A stretch of DNA of 64,000 bases, taken from contig JAGYXB010000360.1 of assembly GCA_022495005.1 (NCBI GenBank), positions 248,001 to 312,000 of the forward strand. Direction: 5' to 3'. The translations under genes were made by a program, and so were the position numbers. Shown here one piece after another: positions 1 to 8,784 of the stretch. The DNA comes from Rhyacophila brunnea. Its lineage: Eukaryota; Arthropoda; Insecta; Trichoptera; Rhyacophilidae. The notes under the pieces were generated by a model. The model had not been told where the DNA came from, made no database searches, and saw only the letters and a program-made list of their open reading frames with translations. Within the stretch, counting starts at the first letter, position 1. Each line of letters begins with the position of its first letter.

Positions 1-427
1 AAAAATATTTTAAGTCTCATTTATTACAAAAAGCGCCAAGTCCGTGTTTCATATTATTTAAAGCTTGGTTGATTTCGCGCGTGTTTAAGTCGACCAATAA
101 GGGAACGTTCAATATTGAAAAGGGCGTATCTCATGCTGTAGCATCTGGTAAACTCATGACAGTGCCATGGAAATATGTGCCTTATGCGGCATAAATTAAA
201 AATTAGGTACAAGTAACGCTATGTCCAATTTCATTTTGCCTATATTTATTACATTTAAGAGTTTATCGGCTGAAACAAATTGCCATTTTGGTTCTAATTT
301 CGACATAGAATACAACGGAAAAAATAATCTCACGTTAAAACGAATAATCTAAGCTTGAAACATAAAAACGTTGTTTCCAGAAAATATTGAATTGTAGACT
401 TTTTGCTTTTTGTAATTAGACGCCTCA
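1..427. repeat. Dispersed repeat of unknown class, copy 1
   Basis: This stretch aligns closely with 53486-53885 in the same orientation, and the left end is cut by the window edge. Read on the minus strand, the part at about 1-190 corresponds to the reading frame that is open in the second copy, but here it carries stop codons. It is therefore the decayed member of a dispersed element. I cannot name the family. Confidence 0.7.
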
Positions 428-742
428 ATTATCACATCCAGAAAATTACTCATCGGCGTCTGATAGGGTTGAAGCAAACACCTGTTTAATATATAATGTT
501 GTGAGAGGGGGTAGGTGTTGTTACTAATGTAAACCCCGCTATTATGTATATGGGTAAGATTACTTTATCCCCGTCTGTTATAATTTAAGTTTATGAATAG
601 GTGACATAATAATATGTAAAAAATTAAAAATCGGTGTGTGTACTTATGTACGCGCGTTAGAAGTTATACTTATTTGGCGTAACAAAACAAAAACAAAACT
701 TGTGATAAACTAGATTCTTTGACTAGCTCTTAATTGTCTGGT

Positions 743-1180
743 AAAATTACACGCTCAAGAAAAAGGACCGCTTATTGGAACGCCCTTAGTTTATTTCTAT
801 ACACTTTAACTTATATTACTAAATTATATAATGGTTTCTCGTCGTTTTTATTTTTAAAGTACCAACTGTCAGTCTGACGTTTAATCTTTTGTTTACGTAA
901 GGAATTGCAAATGGCCGACAATAATAAATTCGCTGCCTAGGCAACGGAACAATACTTAACTATAATATTATACTGTATAATCGTCACGATTGCAGTATCA
1001 TACTGTGGCGTAAAAGTAGTGCGTTCGGCTGATAGCCGAACAATCGGTGATTCGAATCCAATCGAGTGCGTTTTTTTTTTCGTGTGAAAAAATAAATTAT
1101 GTGTTACATGTCACACGACAAAAATACACAATGATCTGATTACCCAAACGCTACAAAAGAAGTATAACTTCTATAAACTT
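743..1180 (+). repeat. Dispersed repeat with embedded tRNA-like module, copy 1
   Basis: This roughly 440-bp block recurs at 58449-58880 with high similarity. At about 1010-1068 both copies contain a tRNA-like module: a hairpin with stem GTTCGG/CCGAAC and a 7-base loop CTGATAG, followed by a B-box-like segment GATTCGAATCC and then a T-run that could act as a Pol III terminator. The loop would present an Ile-type GAT anticodon. The acceptor stem pairs poorly, so a working tRNA gene is unlikely. A SINE or tRNA-derived repeat is the better reading. Confidence 0.55.
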
Positions 1181-1342
1181 CATGTAAGACTGTAAAAACT
1201 GTTCATAATTAATAAACAACTTGTGGTTACGCATGGAAACTTATATTTTTTTTTCAATCACACCACTCCCTTAGAACGAAATCACGTCGAGTAGGTACTT
1301 TTCTTGCATCTATTTGATGGTAACCAAAGGTCTAATGATTAC

Positions 1343-1515
1343 AACGGCCTCGTAGTGCAATGCGTAATGCGCTGAACTTACATCCGGAGTTTCCGGGTTC
1401 GACCGCAGTGACGTCACAATACATTTATGTGATTTTCTCATAACTTGGTTGTCCCTGACCAGTTTATTTTACTGATTTTAAACTACTCTTTCACTACACT
1501 ACTTTAATAATTAAA
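1343..1515 (+). mobile_element. tRNA-derived SINE (family A)
   Basis: The head contains a tRNA-like segment with a B box (GGGTTCGACC) at about 1396-1405. It is followed by a body (GTCACAATACATTTATGTGA and onward) shared with 8090-8255, 60713-60895 and, for the head only, the reverse copy near 29577-29650. Repetition plus Pol III-like boxes supports a SINE. The ends are approximate. Confidence 0.6.
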
Positions 1516-1962
1516 CCCAATGACATCATTTAGTGAAAGAATACAATATAAGATATATTTAAAATAGGTAGGTACCTTGTGAATTACTTAATTTAAATTT
1601 ATTTTAAATAGGTACTGCGGTAAACTTTAGAAATCATATATTTAAGACGTGTACAAAATGCCAATTAAAAACGAAGACATTTTATCAAAATAGTTTAAAA
1701 ACACAGAAATAGATGTAGTAATCTGGTTTGAATTTGAGAATTGGTGGCCAAAATACTATATTGATTAATTTCTGAGACAGCATAGTACGTCCTAGAGGTA
1801 CTTCCGATGAAAAATACTGAAAAATGGCACCAACAAAAAAAGTAGTAATTATTATCAAAAGGAAAGTAGGTACCTACCTACCTAACAGTTATTTTATTTG
1901 TGTCTTAAAATAAAGACATTGAAGTAATTTCTTCTGGGCGCACTTTATAATAACGTTGTAGG

Positions 1963-2356
1963 CAGTGACGTCCCGTAGGGGTAGGCAGATTGAGCGATGC
2001 TTGGAGACGGCAGTTACTCGAAGGGCGGCAAATCGAAGAAATCATTTGGAATATTTAGAAATAGCTATCTAAACTTAGTAATAACAAAAATATCTTTCCA
2101 TTAAAAAAAATCAGATCACTAGTTTTGTCGGGTTCGCGATATCTAGTTTACTTCTTTTGCTCTGCAACGTCTGTGGTGACCAGAAACAACACGGGCAGAT
2201 TTGCGAATAATTAGTCTGATATTTTGTTAGTAATGTATCCATACAACACATTTCTTAGATGTTGGACTCAAGAAAGGATGATAAAAATAATGTATAAAAA
2301 ATGAGGCGGCATTTTGGCTCTGCCTATGGGCGGCATTTTATCTAGGAACGTCACTG
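1963..2356. mobile_element. hAT-like MITE, family X (CAGTGACGTCCC ends)
   Basis: The 394-bp element starts CAGTGACGTCCC and ends with the near reverse complement GGAACGTCACTG. It is flanked by the 8-bp duplication GTTGTAGG/CTTGTAGG (one mismatch). CAGTG termini and 8-bp TSDs are typical of the hAT superfamily. No coding capacity is seen. Other copies are at 5707, 7704, 17061, 21171, 21274, 60092 and 61583. Confidence 0.85.
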
Positions 2357-2581
2357 CTTGTAGGAAACCTCATGAGGACACCAGATAATTGACCCATATT
2401 CAAGAACACTAGGTGGGTACATATTGTTTCAATATTTAACTTCTCGTTTCTAATTCAATTCAATCGGTAACTATTTTTTTATTGTAATCGTCAATAAAAC
2501 AGAATACTTGCTACGTGACAGCAATTGAGACTCTTTTGTCTATGGACAGAGCTATCATCCATATTATCTTGTCTTTGTCTA

Positions 2582-2589
2582 TGACGTCA
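2582..2589. promoter_or_regulatory. CRE-like palindrome TGACGTCA upstream of zinc-finger gene
   Basis: A perfect CRE/ATF-type palindrome lies 56 bp upstream of the zinc-finger start codon. A second half-type match (ACGTCA) is at 2599-2604 and an ACGTC at 2609-2613. The spacing fits a proximal promoter or 5' UTR, but no TATA box or initiator is obvious. Promoter function is inferred. Confidence 0.35.
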
Positions 2590-2645
2590 CTTTTGAAAAC
2601 GTCACTTTACGTCTCCGTTTCTAGTTTGTACAACAATCACGGAAG

Positions 2646-2789
2646 ATGGACATAAAACTTGAACCAGATGACAACGTATCCAACCCAGATGGACTGCAGC
2701 CGTCAGATGCGTCAATAAAACGTTCACAATCTCCAATTCACGACATAACAGTGAAACAAGAAGTTGTCGACGATACAGAACACAATGGG
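2646..2789 (+). CDS. C2H2 zinc-finger protein, exon 1 (acidic N-terminus)
   Basis: This is the first coding exon of a two-exon gene predicted to encode 520 residues. The ATG sits in a good context (A at -3, G at +4). It encodes 48 residues rich in Asp, Glu and Ser and ends in phase 0 at a clear donor (GGG|GTAAAT). Joining it to 8785 keeps the frame. Two psi-K-x-E motifs, IKLE (residues 3-6) and VKQE (36-39), match the SUMO-attachment consensus. The open frame runs on to 2951, but only by reading through the donor into intronic repeat sequence, so that extension is not believed. Splicing is inferred from consensus sites, not shown. Confidence 0.75.
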
Positions 2790-2819
2790 GTAAATAAATG
2801 TTTACTGTTTCTTGAATTT

Positions 2820-3190
2820 AATGCGTCAATGACATTGAGCTACTTTACAAGCTGTTTGTTGGCGAATTTAAAAGCGGGCGATTCAGCTACCTACTGCGAT
2901 TGTGATAATGACACACAAAACTTTCCATTCGCTGAGAAGCCAACAAGCTAAAGACTATTTTGACAGAACGTAGTTCGTATTTTTATCGGGAGTATCTACT
3001 GCGCAAACGCAGTAGGCCCACACGCCGGCGTGTAGCGTGTAAAGTTGATCGGCTTTCAACTTTTCTCGGTAGATTGTTTACAATCTGCTTGTTAGCTTGT
3101 TCGATGATGACACTGGGCGACTTTACAGGCTGATTGTAAATTCGGCAGCAATCATCTCGTAACGTAACTCAATGTCATTGACGTTTAAAT
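2820..3190. mobile_element. MITE with TGCGTCAATKACATTGAG ends, copy 1
   Basis: The ends are inverted: GCGTCAATGACATTGAGC at the left, and the reverse complement of CGTCAATGACATTGAGT at the right. It is homologous to 62955-63320 and to the truncated copy at 63917-64000. TAA/TTA-type trinucleotides at the borders hint at a PIF/Harbinger-like 3-bp TSD, but this is not clean. It starts only about 30 bp inside intron 1. Confidence 0.7.
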
Positions 3191-3209
3191 GTTTGAATCC
3201 TCTATTTTA

Positions 3210-3590
3210 TTAAGGTTGTACCTCAGTTGAGGCACGGTCTAAAAATATCGTGGCTAGGCGATGCGCGGATTGCGGGTCGCGGGTGCAAATGACGCATGCC
3301 ACTCGAAATATAATTTGTTATATAAATCCAACATACGTCCATTTTATGTTCTGTTATTGTTCTGTTAGTAACAATAATAATATATTCATTGACATGTTTT
3401 CTTTTTAAAGTAAATGGGTAACTTTTTTGATCATCTTTACACGATTTAAGAATTAATACGTCCGTCGCCATCACGAAACAATGTGACGTGTTTCCAGCTC
3501 GACCTTCTCTCTCAGAATGCGAGCGAGTCCAAAATTTCGTCGCGCCCACAGTTGAAAATTATTTGCCGTTTCACTGATGTATCACCTTAA
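3210..3590. mobile_element. TTAA-flanked MITE, family Y, copy 1
   Basis: It begins TTAA-GGTTGTACCTCAG and ends ATCACC-TTAA. Related copies are at 6583-7443 (interrupted), 18017-18194, 20747-21095, 23370-23740 and 31325-31690. TTAA at both ends suggests a piggyBac-type target site. No protein is encoded. Confidence 0.75.
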
Positions 3591-3721
3591 CTTATTTTCA
3601 GAAACGCACATCAAGACCAAATCCACATTGCCATATGTTTTTTTATGATTTTTTACTGTATGACAAAAATCTTTCCCTAAAATATTTCAAATTCTATTCT
3701 ATTTACTGAATGCATGTATTT

Positions 3722-3865
3722 AGTGTTGTATCAAAGCCGACTCAAGTTATTGATGTAAAGATGACGCTGGTTGTATATAAAATGGCAAGGGTATAGTAAG
3801 TACACACGCACGTTCTTGCTCGATGGTTTTATTCTGATTCATTGCCGGCTGAAGTAGAAAGCCGA
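3722..3865 (+). repeat. Direct repeat S, copy 1
   Basis: About 140 bp starting GTGTTGTATCAAAGCCGACT recurs at 4712-4860 in the same orientation with few differences. A reverse fragment (CTCGATCGAGCAAGAACGTG) lies near 5518-5540. The class is unknown. Confidence 0.6.
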
Positions 3866-4133
3866 TACATTCACAACGACTGGTCCTACTTTTTCCGCCC
3901 CTCCCGTTGTTGTCTATGGATGACCTGTCATTACCAGTCATTGTTCTATAAAGTGCACATACCGACGCGTCTGTCGTGTTCACACAGGGAATGATTTGAT
4001 TTGAATAGATGAGTTACATGATAAATAATACACTAGCATTAACACACCTTCTACAATAATGTAATGCATAGATCAATGCTACATATTTTATAGAAATCGA
4101 TATTACCACCGGTTTTTGTGTAAAGGACTAGTC

Positions 4134-4468
4134 CAGCGATACTCAACCTGCGGCCCTGTAAGCTTTTATGTGCGGCCCGAACACACATTTATTATAAGGA
4201 ATTTCGTATATCTTGAGATTCGTTTCGACTTTGACGCACAGATAGTGACGCCCGAAAAGGATTGTCATTATGGTCCACATAAGATCTGTTATAAGAGTGT
4301 TGCTATTGCGCACGATTAATTTTCAAAACACGCATAACTTTTAAAATCTCAAAAATGTTTGTAAAAAAGTGGGGGTTTCATGATATTTTTCGTCACACCA
4401 GATGCGGCCCGCGTTACTTTACAAATATATGTATTTGGCCCGAAGAAAAAAAAGGTTGAGTATCATTG
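4134..4468. mobile_element. hAT-like MITE with perfect 8-bp TSD
   Basis: The 335-bp element starts CAGCGATACTCAACCTGCGG and ends GGTTGAGTATCATTG. It is flanked on both sides by GACTAGTC (4126-4133 and 4469-4476). The CAG-CTCAACCTGCGGCC start and 8-bp TSD are hallmark hAT features. It is non-coding. Confidence 0.85.
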
Positions 4469-4711
4469 GACTAGTCTGACTTTGACAGCTGATGAATAAC
4501 AGGAATGTATATTATTTATAAATACTTAACACTGATAGTTCATAATATATTTGATTTGAGATTTTTTTTATAATTTAATTTGAAACGAGAAAGGGCGAAT
4601 CAATATATCACGCAATCTGGGATCTTATTTTGACAGCTAAACAGTGGACCACTCGTTGCTTGTGCAAAAAGATATGCTCAGCCTTTATTAATCTAAATAT
4701 GGCGCTGATTT

Positions 4712-4860
4712 AGTGTTATATCAAAGCCGACTCAAGTTATTAATCTAAAGATGACGCTGGTTGTATACAAGATGGCAAGGTTATAGTAAGTACACACGCA
4801 CGTTCATGCTCGATGGTTTTACGCTGATTCCAACATGTCTCAACGTGTGTACCATCTGGC
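4712..4860 (+). repeat. Direct repeat S, copy 2
   Basis: A near-identical partner of 3722-3865, with the same order of motifs (CAAAGCCGACTCAAGTTATT, then GATGACGCTGGTTGTATA). Confidence 0.6.
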
Positions 4861-5097
4861 TCGATGGGATTTTTTTCGACATCAAACAAGTTGCACTATC
4901 TGAAAAAGATTGACGATCGGTAATTCTTTCGCAATGGAATTTGAGTGAGGGAGTGAAGACGCACCAGCAAGGCTAGTGTGGCCTCGCTCTCACTCGTGGT
5001 CGAAGTCGTGGCGGTACGACGGTGGCCTCAAAACGTTCTTATGTCGAGTTGCTCGACTGTGTGGACGCAACGACGAGCATGCTTCCAAGTCGGGAAT

Positions 5098-5505
5098 GGG
5101 ACAACTGGACGCTAGGACAATTGGACGCCGCAATGTCGTAAATATATGTACAGAACGTAGACGAGGAATTTTAATCAGTTTCTATCTACTATTTAGTAGT
5201 TTTAATTCATTTTACTCTTAACATAAAGTTTTTTATATTGCAGATTAAAAATTATCATGCCTAAGGCTTTATATAAAAATAAAAAACTCCTTTTCCGTTG
5301 GAACTTAAACATATGCATGATGAAATCATTATTTATGTGTGCACATTTAAATTCTCACCAACTAAATCATAATATAATAATTCAAATATAAATAATAATA
5401 AGTATTAAATATATGTTTTAAAAGTACCTATAAGTTCCTAACATCTATTTATTTTCAAATTGCGTGGCGTCTAGTTGTCCGGCACCAAATTGTCCTAGAC
5501 CCTCC
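5098..5505. mobile_element. TIR element T, copy 1
   Basis: The left end carries GGACAACTGGACGC and the right end the inverted GCGTGGCGTCTAGTTGTCC. Tandem variants of GGACAAYTGGACGC lie within the first 40 bp. A second copy is at 27107-27472 in the same orientation. It is AT-rich and non-coding. No TSD was established. Confidence 0.6.
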
Positions 5506-5706
5506 AAGTCAACATGCTCGATCGAGCAAGAACGTGCGTGGGTACTAGGCTTTACATTTAACATAGTATAAGATTGACTGAAGGTGGTAAGGTCACTGAC
5601 ACGGTGTTAAGTCAAGGTAATTATATGAATAATTATTATTGTGACTAAGTACAGAGCATAGATTAATTAATTGAAAACGGCGTTTACGATACCGGTTGCA
5701 TTGACT

Positions 5707-6322
5707 CAATGACGTCCCTAGATAAAATGCCGTCCCTACGTAGCGCTAAAATGTCGCCTCATTTTTTTATACATTATTTTTATCATTCTGTTATGAGTCC
5801 AATATCTCAGAAATATTTTGTATGTATCATTACTAACAAAATATCAGACTAATTATTCGTAAATTTGCACGCATCGTTTCTGGTCACCAAGGACGTCGAA
5901 GGGCAAAGAAGGTAAACTAAATATCTCAAACCCGACAAAACCAGTGAGTCAATTTTTTAAAAGGAAAGATATTTTCGGGTACTGTTCGGTTAAAGCGGAT
6001 ACAGCGGAAAACGCATTTTGAAAATAGCCGATAAACTGGATTATTTGTTAGGTTAACCTAACCAAACCTAACCTAACCAAACCTAACCTAACCTAACCCA
6101 ACCTAAACTAACCCAAACTAACAAATAATCCAGTTTATCGGCTATTTTCAAAATGCGTTTTCCGCTGTATCCGCTTTAACCGAACAGTACCTATTTTCGT
6201 TATTACTAAGTTTAGGTAGCTATTTCTATAAATTCCTAATAATTTTCCTCGATTTGCCGCCCTTCGAGTAACTGCCGCCCCAAAGCGACGCTCAATCTGC
6301 CTACCCCCACGGGACGTCATTG
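5707..6322. mobile_element. hAT-like MITE, family X, interrupted by a foldback element
   Basis: This is a reverse-oriented family X copy (starts CAATGACGTCCC, ends GGGACGTCATTG) with a perfect 8-bp TSD CATTGACT (5699-5706 and 6323-6330). Its body is split by the foldback element at 5978-6191. Confidence 0.88.
5978..6191. mobile_element. Foldback element with telomere-like (CCTAA) core, copy 1
   Basis: The 214-bp palindromic element has arms of about 75-80 bp starting GGTACTGTTCGGTTAAAGCG and ending in the exact inverse. The core of about 65 bp consists of imperfect CCTAA/CCAAA units, close to the insect telomere repeat. It is flanked by a perfect 8-bp TSD TATTTTCG (5970-5977 and 6192-6199), consistent with hAT-type insertion. 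It sits inside a family X MITE. Relatives are at 36560-36735 and 63873-63915. Confidence 0.85.
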
Positions 6323-6582
6323 CATTGACTGGCATAATAGTGTGATGAAACGACAGTTAGATAACGGATTAGTTTTATAAGAAAAATTAAAACACAAAAG
6401 CCGATAACCTAACCTAACCAAAATTAACTCGATCTGATAAACATTTCAATATCATATAAAAACTACTGGTTCATATCGTCGTAATTACATAGGTCGCCCG
6501 TGGCTTATTTTGTAAAGTGGATTGGCGCGAATCAAGTGGACACGGGTTGATGTCCTGTCGGGGGTAGTATTTTTTTCAAAGT

Positions 6583-7443
6583 TTTACGAGCGTACTTCAG
6601 TGAAACGGCAAATAATTTTCAACAGTAGCTGCGACGAAATTTCTCAGTAGTCGCCAATCGGAGACAGGCAGTCGAGGTATCCGCACGTCGATTTGTTTTG
6701 TCATGGCGTCGGATGAAAATATTCTTAAATCGTGTAAAAATTACTAAAAAAAACTTTACGTATGTACTTAAAATAGAAAACATGACAATTAATATACTAT
6801 ATAAGGGTAAAAGTAGGTACTTCCTTAATAAATATTATAAGGGGTTTGTTGTGTTGTCGAAGGTGAAACTATGGCGAAACCTGAACTCGTACCTACCTCA
6901 CCACAATAGCTCATTGTACACTGATAGGGTTACGGGAAGCCGCTTATGCCATTTTCAGTGTAAACAAGACTATTGCGTTGAGCAGGGTTTAGCAAGTATA
7001 GCTCACTGTGGTCTGATAGAGTTTACGGTAAGCCGTGTATATCTTTTTCAGACCAAGCAAGACTAGTATGCTGAGTCAAGGCCAAGCTGGCTCAAGGTTA
7101 ACTGATTTGTTTGGGACTGCGTAGCGCCTTATATTCTCATCCGGGCGACCCTCTCCTCGCTGTCCAGCCGAGACGCCGGCGCGCGCAGGTAGGGAACGCC
7201 TCGATGGGAGGCGCTCGCGTGGACTGCGGCCGCGGTGCGAGGGAGAAAGTATTCGGTGCAAGCGAGAGGTCCCGCGCTACAATTATTATTATTAGTATTA
7301 TAACAATAAACATAACATTAAATGTACGCATGTTGAATTTTTATGACAAATTATATTTCGTTCGGCACGCGTCATTTGCACAATTCGTGCATCGCCTAGC
7401 CACGATCTTTTTATACCATGACTCAACTGAAGTATAGCCTTAA
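6583..7443. mobile_element. Family Y MITE interrupted near its middle
   Basis: The left part (6583-6802) and right part (7279-7443) align with continuous family Y copies. The roughly 475 bp between them are foreign. The insert includes a tandem duplication (6907-7092) and a GC-rich patch (about 7110-7275). The right end GTATAGCC-TTAA matches other family members. Confidence 0.65.
6907..7092 (+). repeat. Diverged tandem duplication, unit about 100 bp
   Basis: Two units share the pattern AGCTCAYTGT..CTGATAG.GTTTACGG.AAGCCG...CAAGACTA..GCTGAG. They lie inside the segment interrupting the family Y MITE. An open frame at 6698-7066 crosses them but resembles no protein I know and is not called a gene. 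Confidence 0.45.
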
Positions 7444-7703
7444 ATTTCATGGTCAACTATTTCGTGGCATTTCTGTGTATGAACGATCCATCTCTTTATT
7501 TACTACCTACATATATACAGGCAACACTATTGGTACGAATATGTTGACTTAACATCTTGTATTTCTTCTAAGCAGAAAAAAAATTTCATGTTGTTCAATC
7601 TAATATTACTATGAATCGAAGTATATTAATATTATTCGCTGGATAGAAAATGAGAATTAAATGTATTAGGTATGTGACAGTGTGTATTCAACATTAGTGA
7701 GTG

Positions 7704-8077
7704 CAGTGTCGTCCCGTGGGGGTAGGCAAATTAAGCGTCGCTTGGGGGTGGCAGTTACTCGAAGGGCGGCAAATCGAGGAGAATCATTTAGAATATATAG
7801 AAATAGCTACACAAACTTAGTAATAACGAAAATATCTTTCCATTAAAAAAATCAGCTCACTGGTTTTATCGGGTTCGCGATATATAGTTTACTTCCATTG
7901 CCCTTCGACGTCCTTGGTGACCAGAAACGACACGTGCAGATTTGCGAATAAGTAATATATCCATACAACACATTTATAAGATATTAGACTCATGAAAGGA
8001 TGATAAAATACTGCATAAAAAATGAGGCGGCATTTTGGCGCTCGCTAGGGGCGGCATTTTATCCATGGACGTCACTG
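7704..8077. mobile_element. hAT-like MITE, family X, with perfect TSD
   Basis: It starts CAGTGTCGTCCC and ends GGACGTCACTG, flanked by AGTGAGTG on both sides (7696-7703 and 8078-8085). The internal sequence follows the family X consensus. It is non-coding. Confidence 0.88.
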
Positions 8078-8089
8078 AGTGAGTGCACA

Positions 8090-8255
8090 TGGTGCCCTCA
8101 TGATCCAGTAAGGCCTTTCATCCGGGGGCCCTGAGTTCTATTATCGGTGAGGTCACAATGTCTTTATGTGATTTTCTCAAAGCCTGTGCCTTTTATTCCT
8201 TTACTAAATCCACTAATGTTTCACTACACTACTGCCATTGAGCCTCGTGGCCTGT
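8090..8255 (+). mobile_element. SINE family A remnant
   Basis: The body GAGGTCACAATGTCTTTATG through CCTCGTGGCCTG matches the SINE bodies at 1343-1515 and 60713-60895. The tRNA-like head is eroded. Confidence 0.5.
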
Positions 8256-8784
8256 TATAGTATTGAAAATAATGCCGAAAGGTGAAACCTGGGTCGCAAT
8301 AATTACACAAATGGATAGTACATAACTTAAAGTAAGTTAAAGTAAGGCCTGAACAAAAACAGACCATAAGTACGAGTGAGAAAGTATTTATATGATGTGC
8401 AATATGCGTTAGAGTATGATAGAATTTCTACGGTTGAATTAAATATTTTTTGTACACGTCGCCGGTAAAATTGATTTGAATGACTACAGTCATTTAAAAA
8501 CTGCGAACACGTGTTGCTGAAATGTATTGTTTTGTGTTAAATATAAAATATTTTTAGGAAATTTAGTAGAAAATATGGTTAATTATACTGTGTTTAAATT
8601 TGGTAGCCGTACTGAGAAGTAACATGGTGGTATAACTTTGACAGTTAAGTTAATAATAATAAAATTGAGGTTCTACTGTGCGTTATACGCAAAAAACGGC
8701 TTCATTTTGCCGAACAATACCCACTCTCTTTATATGATTACTCTGTGAGTTGAATGCATTTATTATGTTTTTATTTTTTTTCAG

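Larger units (their letters stand above)
2790..8784 (+). other. Intron 1 of zinc-finger gene, filled with MITEs
   Basis: The 5,995-bp intron runs from GTAAAT at 2790 to a polypyrimidine tract and TTTCAG at 8784. It contains at least nine separable repeats, listed individually: MITEs at 2820, 3210, 4134, 5098, 5707, 5978, 6583 and 7704, and a SINE at 8090. Stretches 3870-4130, 4870-5090 and 8260-8784 show no recognisable feature. Confidence 0.7.

Noticed and set aside
2790..2951. Open frame extending exon 1 of the zinc-finger gene to a 101-residue protein
   Set aside because: It reads through a good donor into a MITE. The spliced frame into 8785 is far better supported.
6050..6125. True telomere or chromosome-end sequence
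   Set aside because: The CCTAA-like run is degenerate, only about 65 bp long, and enclosed by the arms of a foldback element.
6698..7066. A 122-residue ORF between MITE halves
   Set aside because: It spans a MITE and a diverged tandem repeat; no start context, splice partner or recognisable motif.
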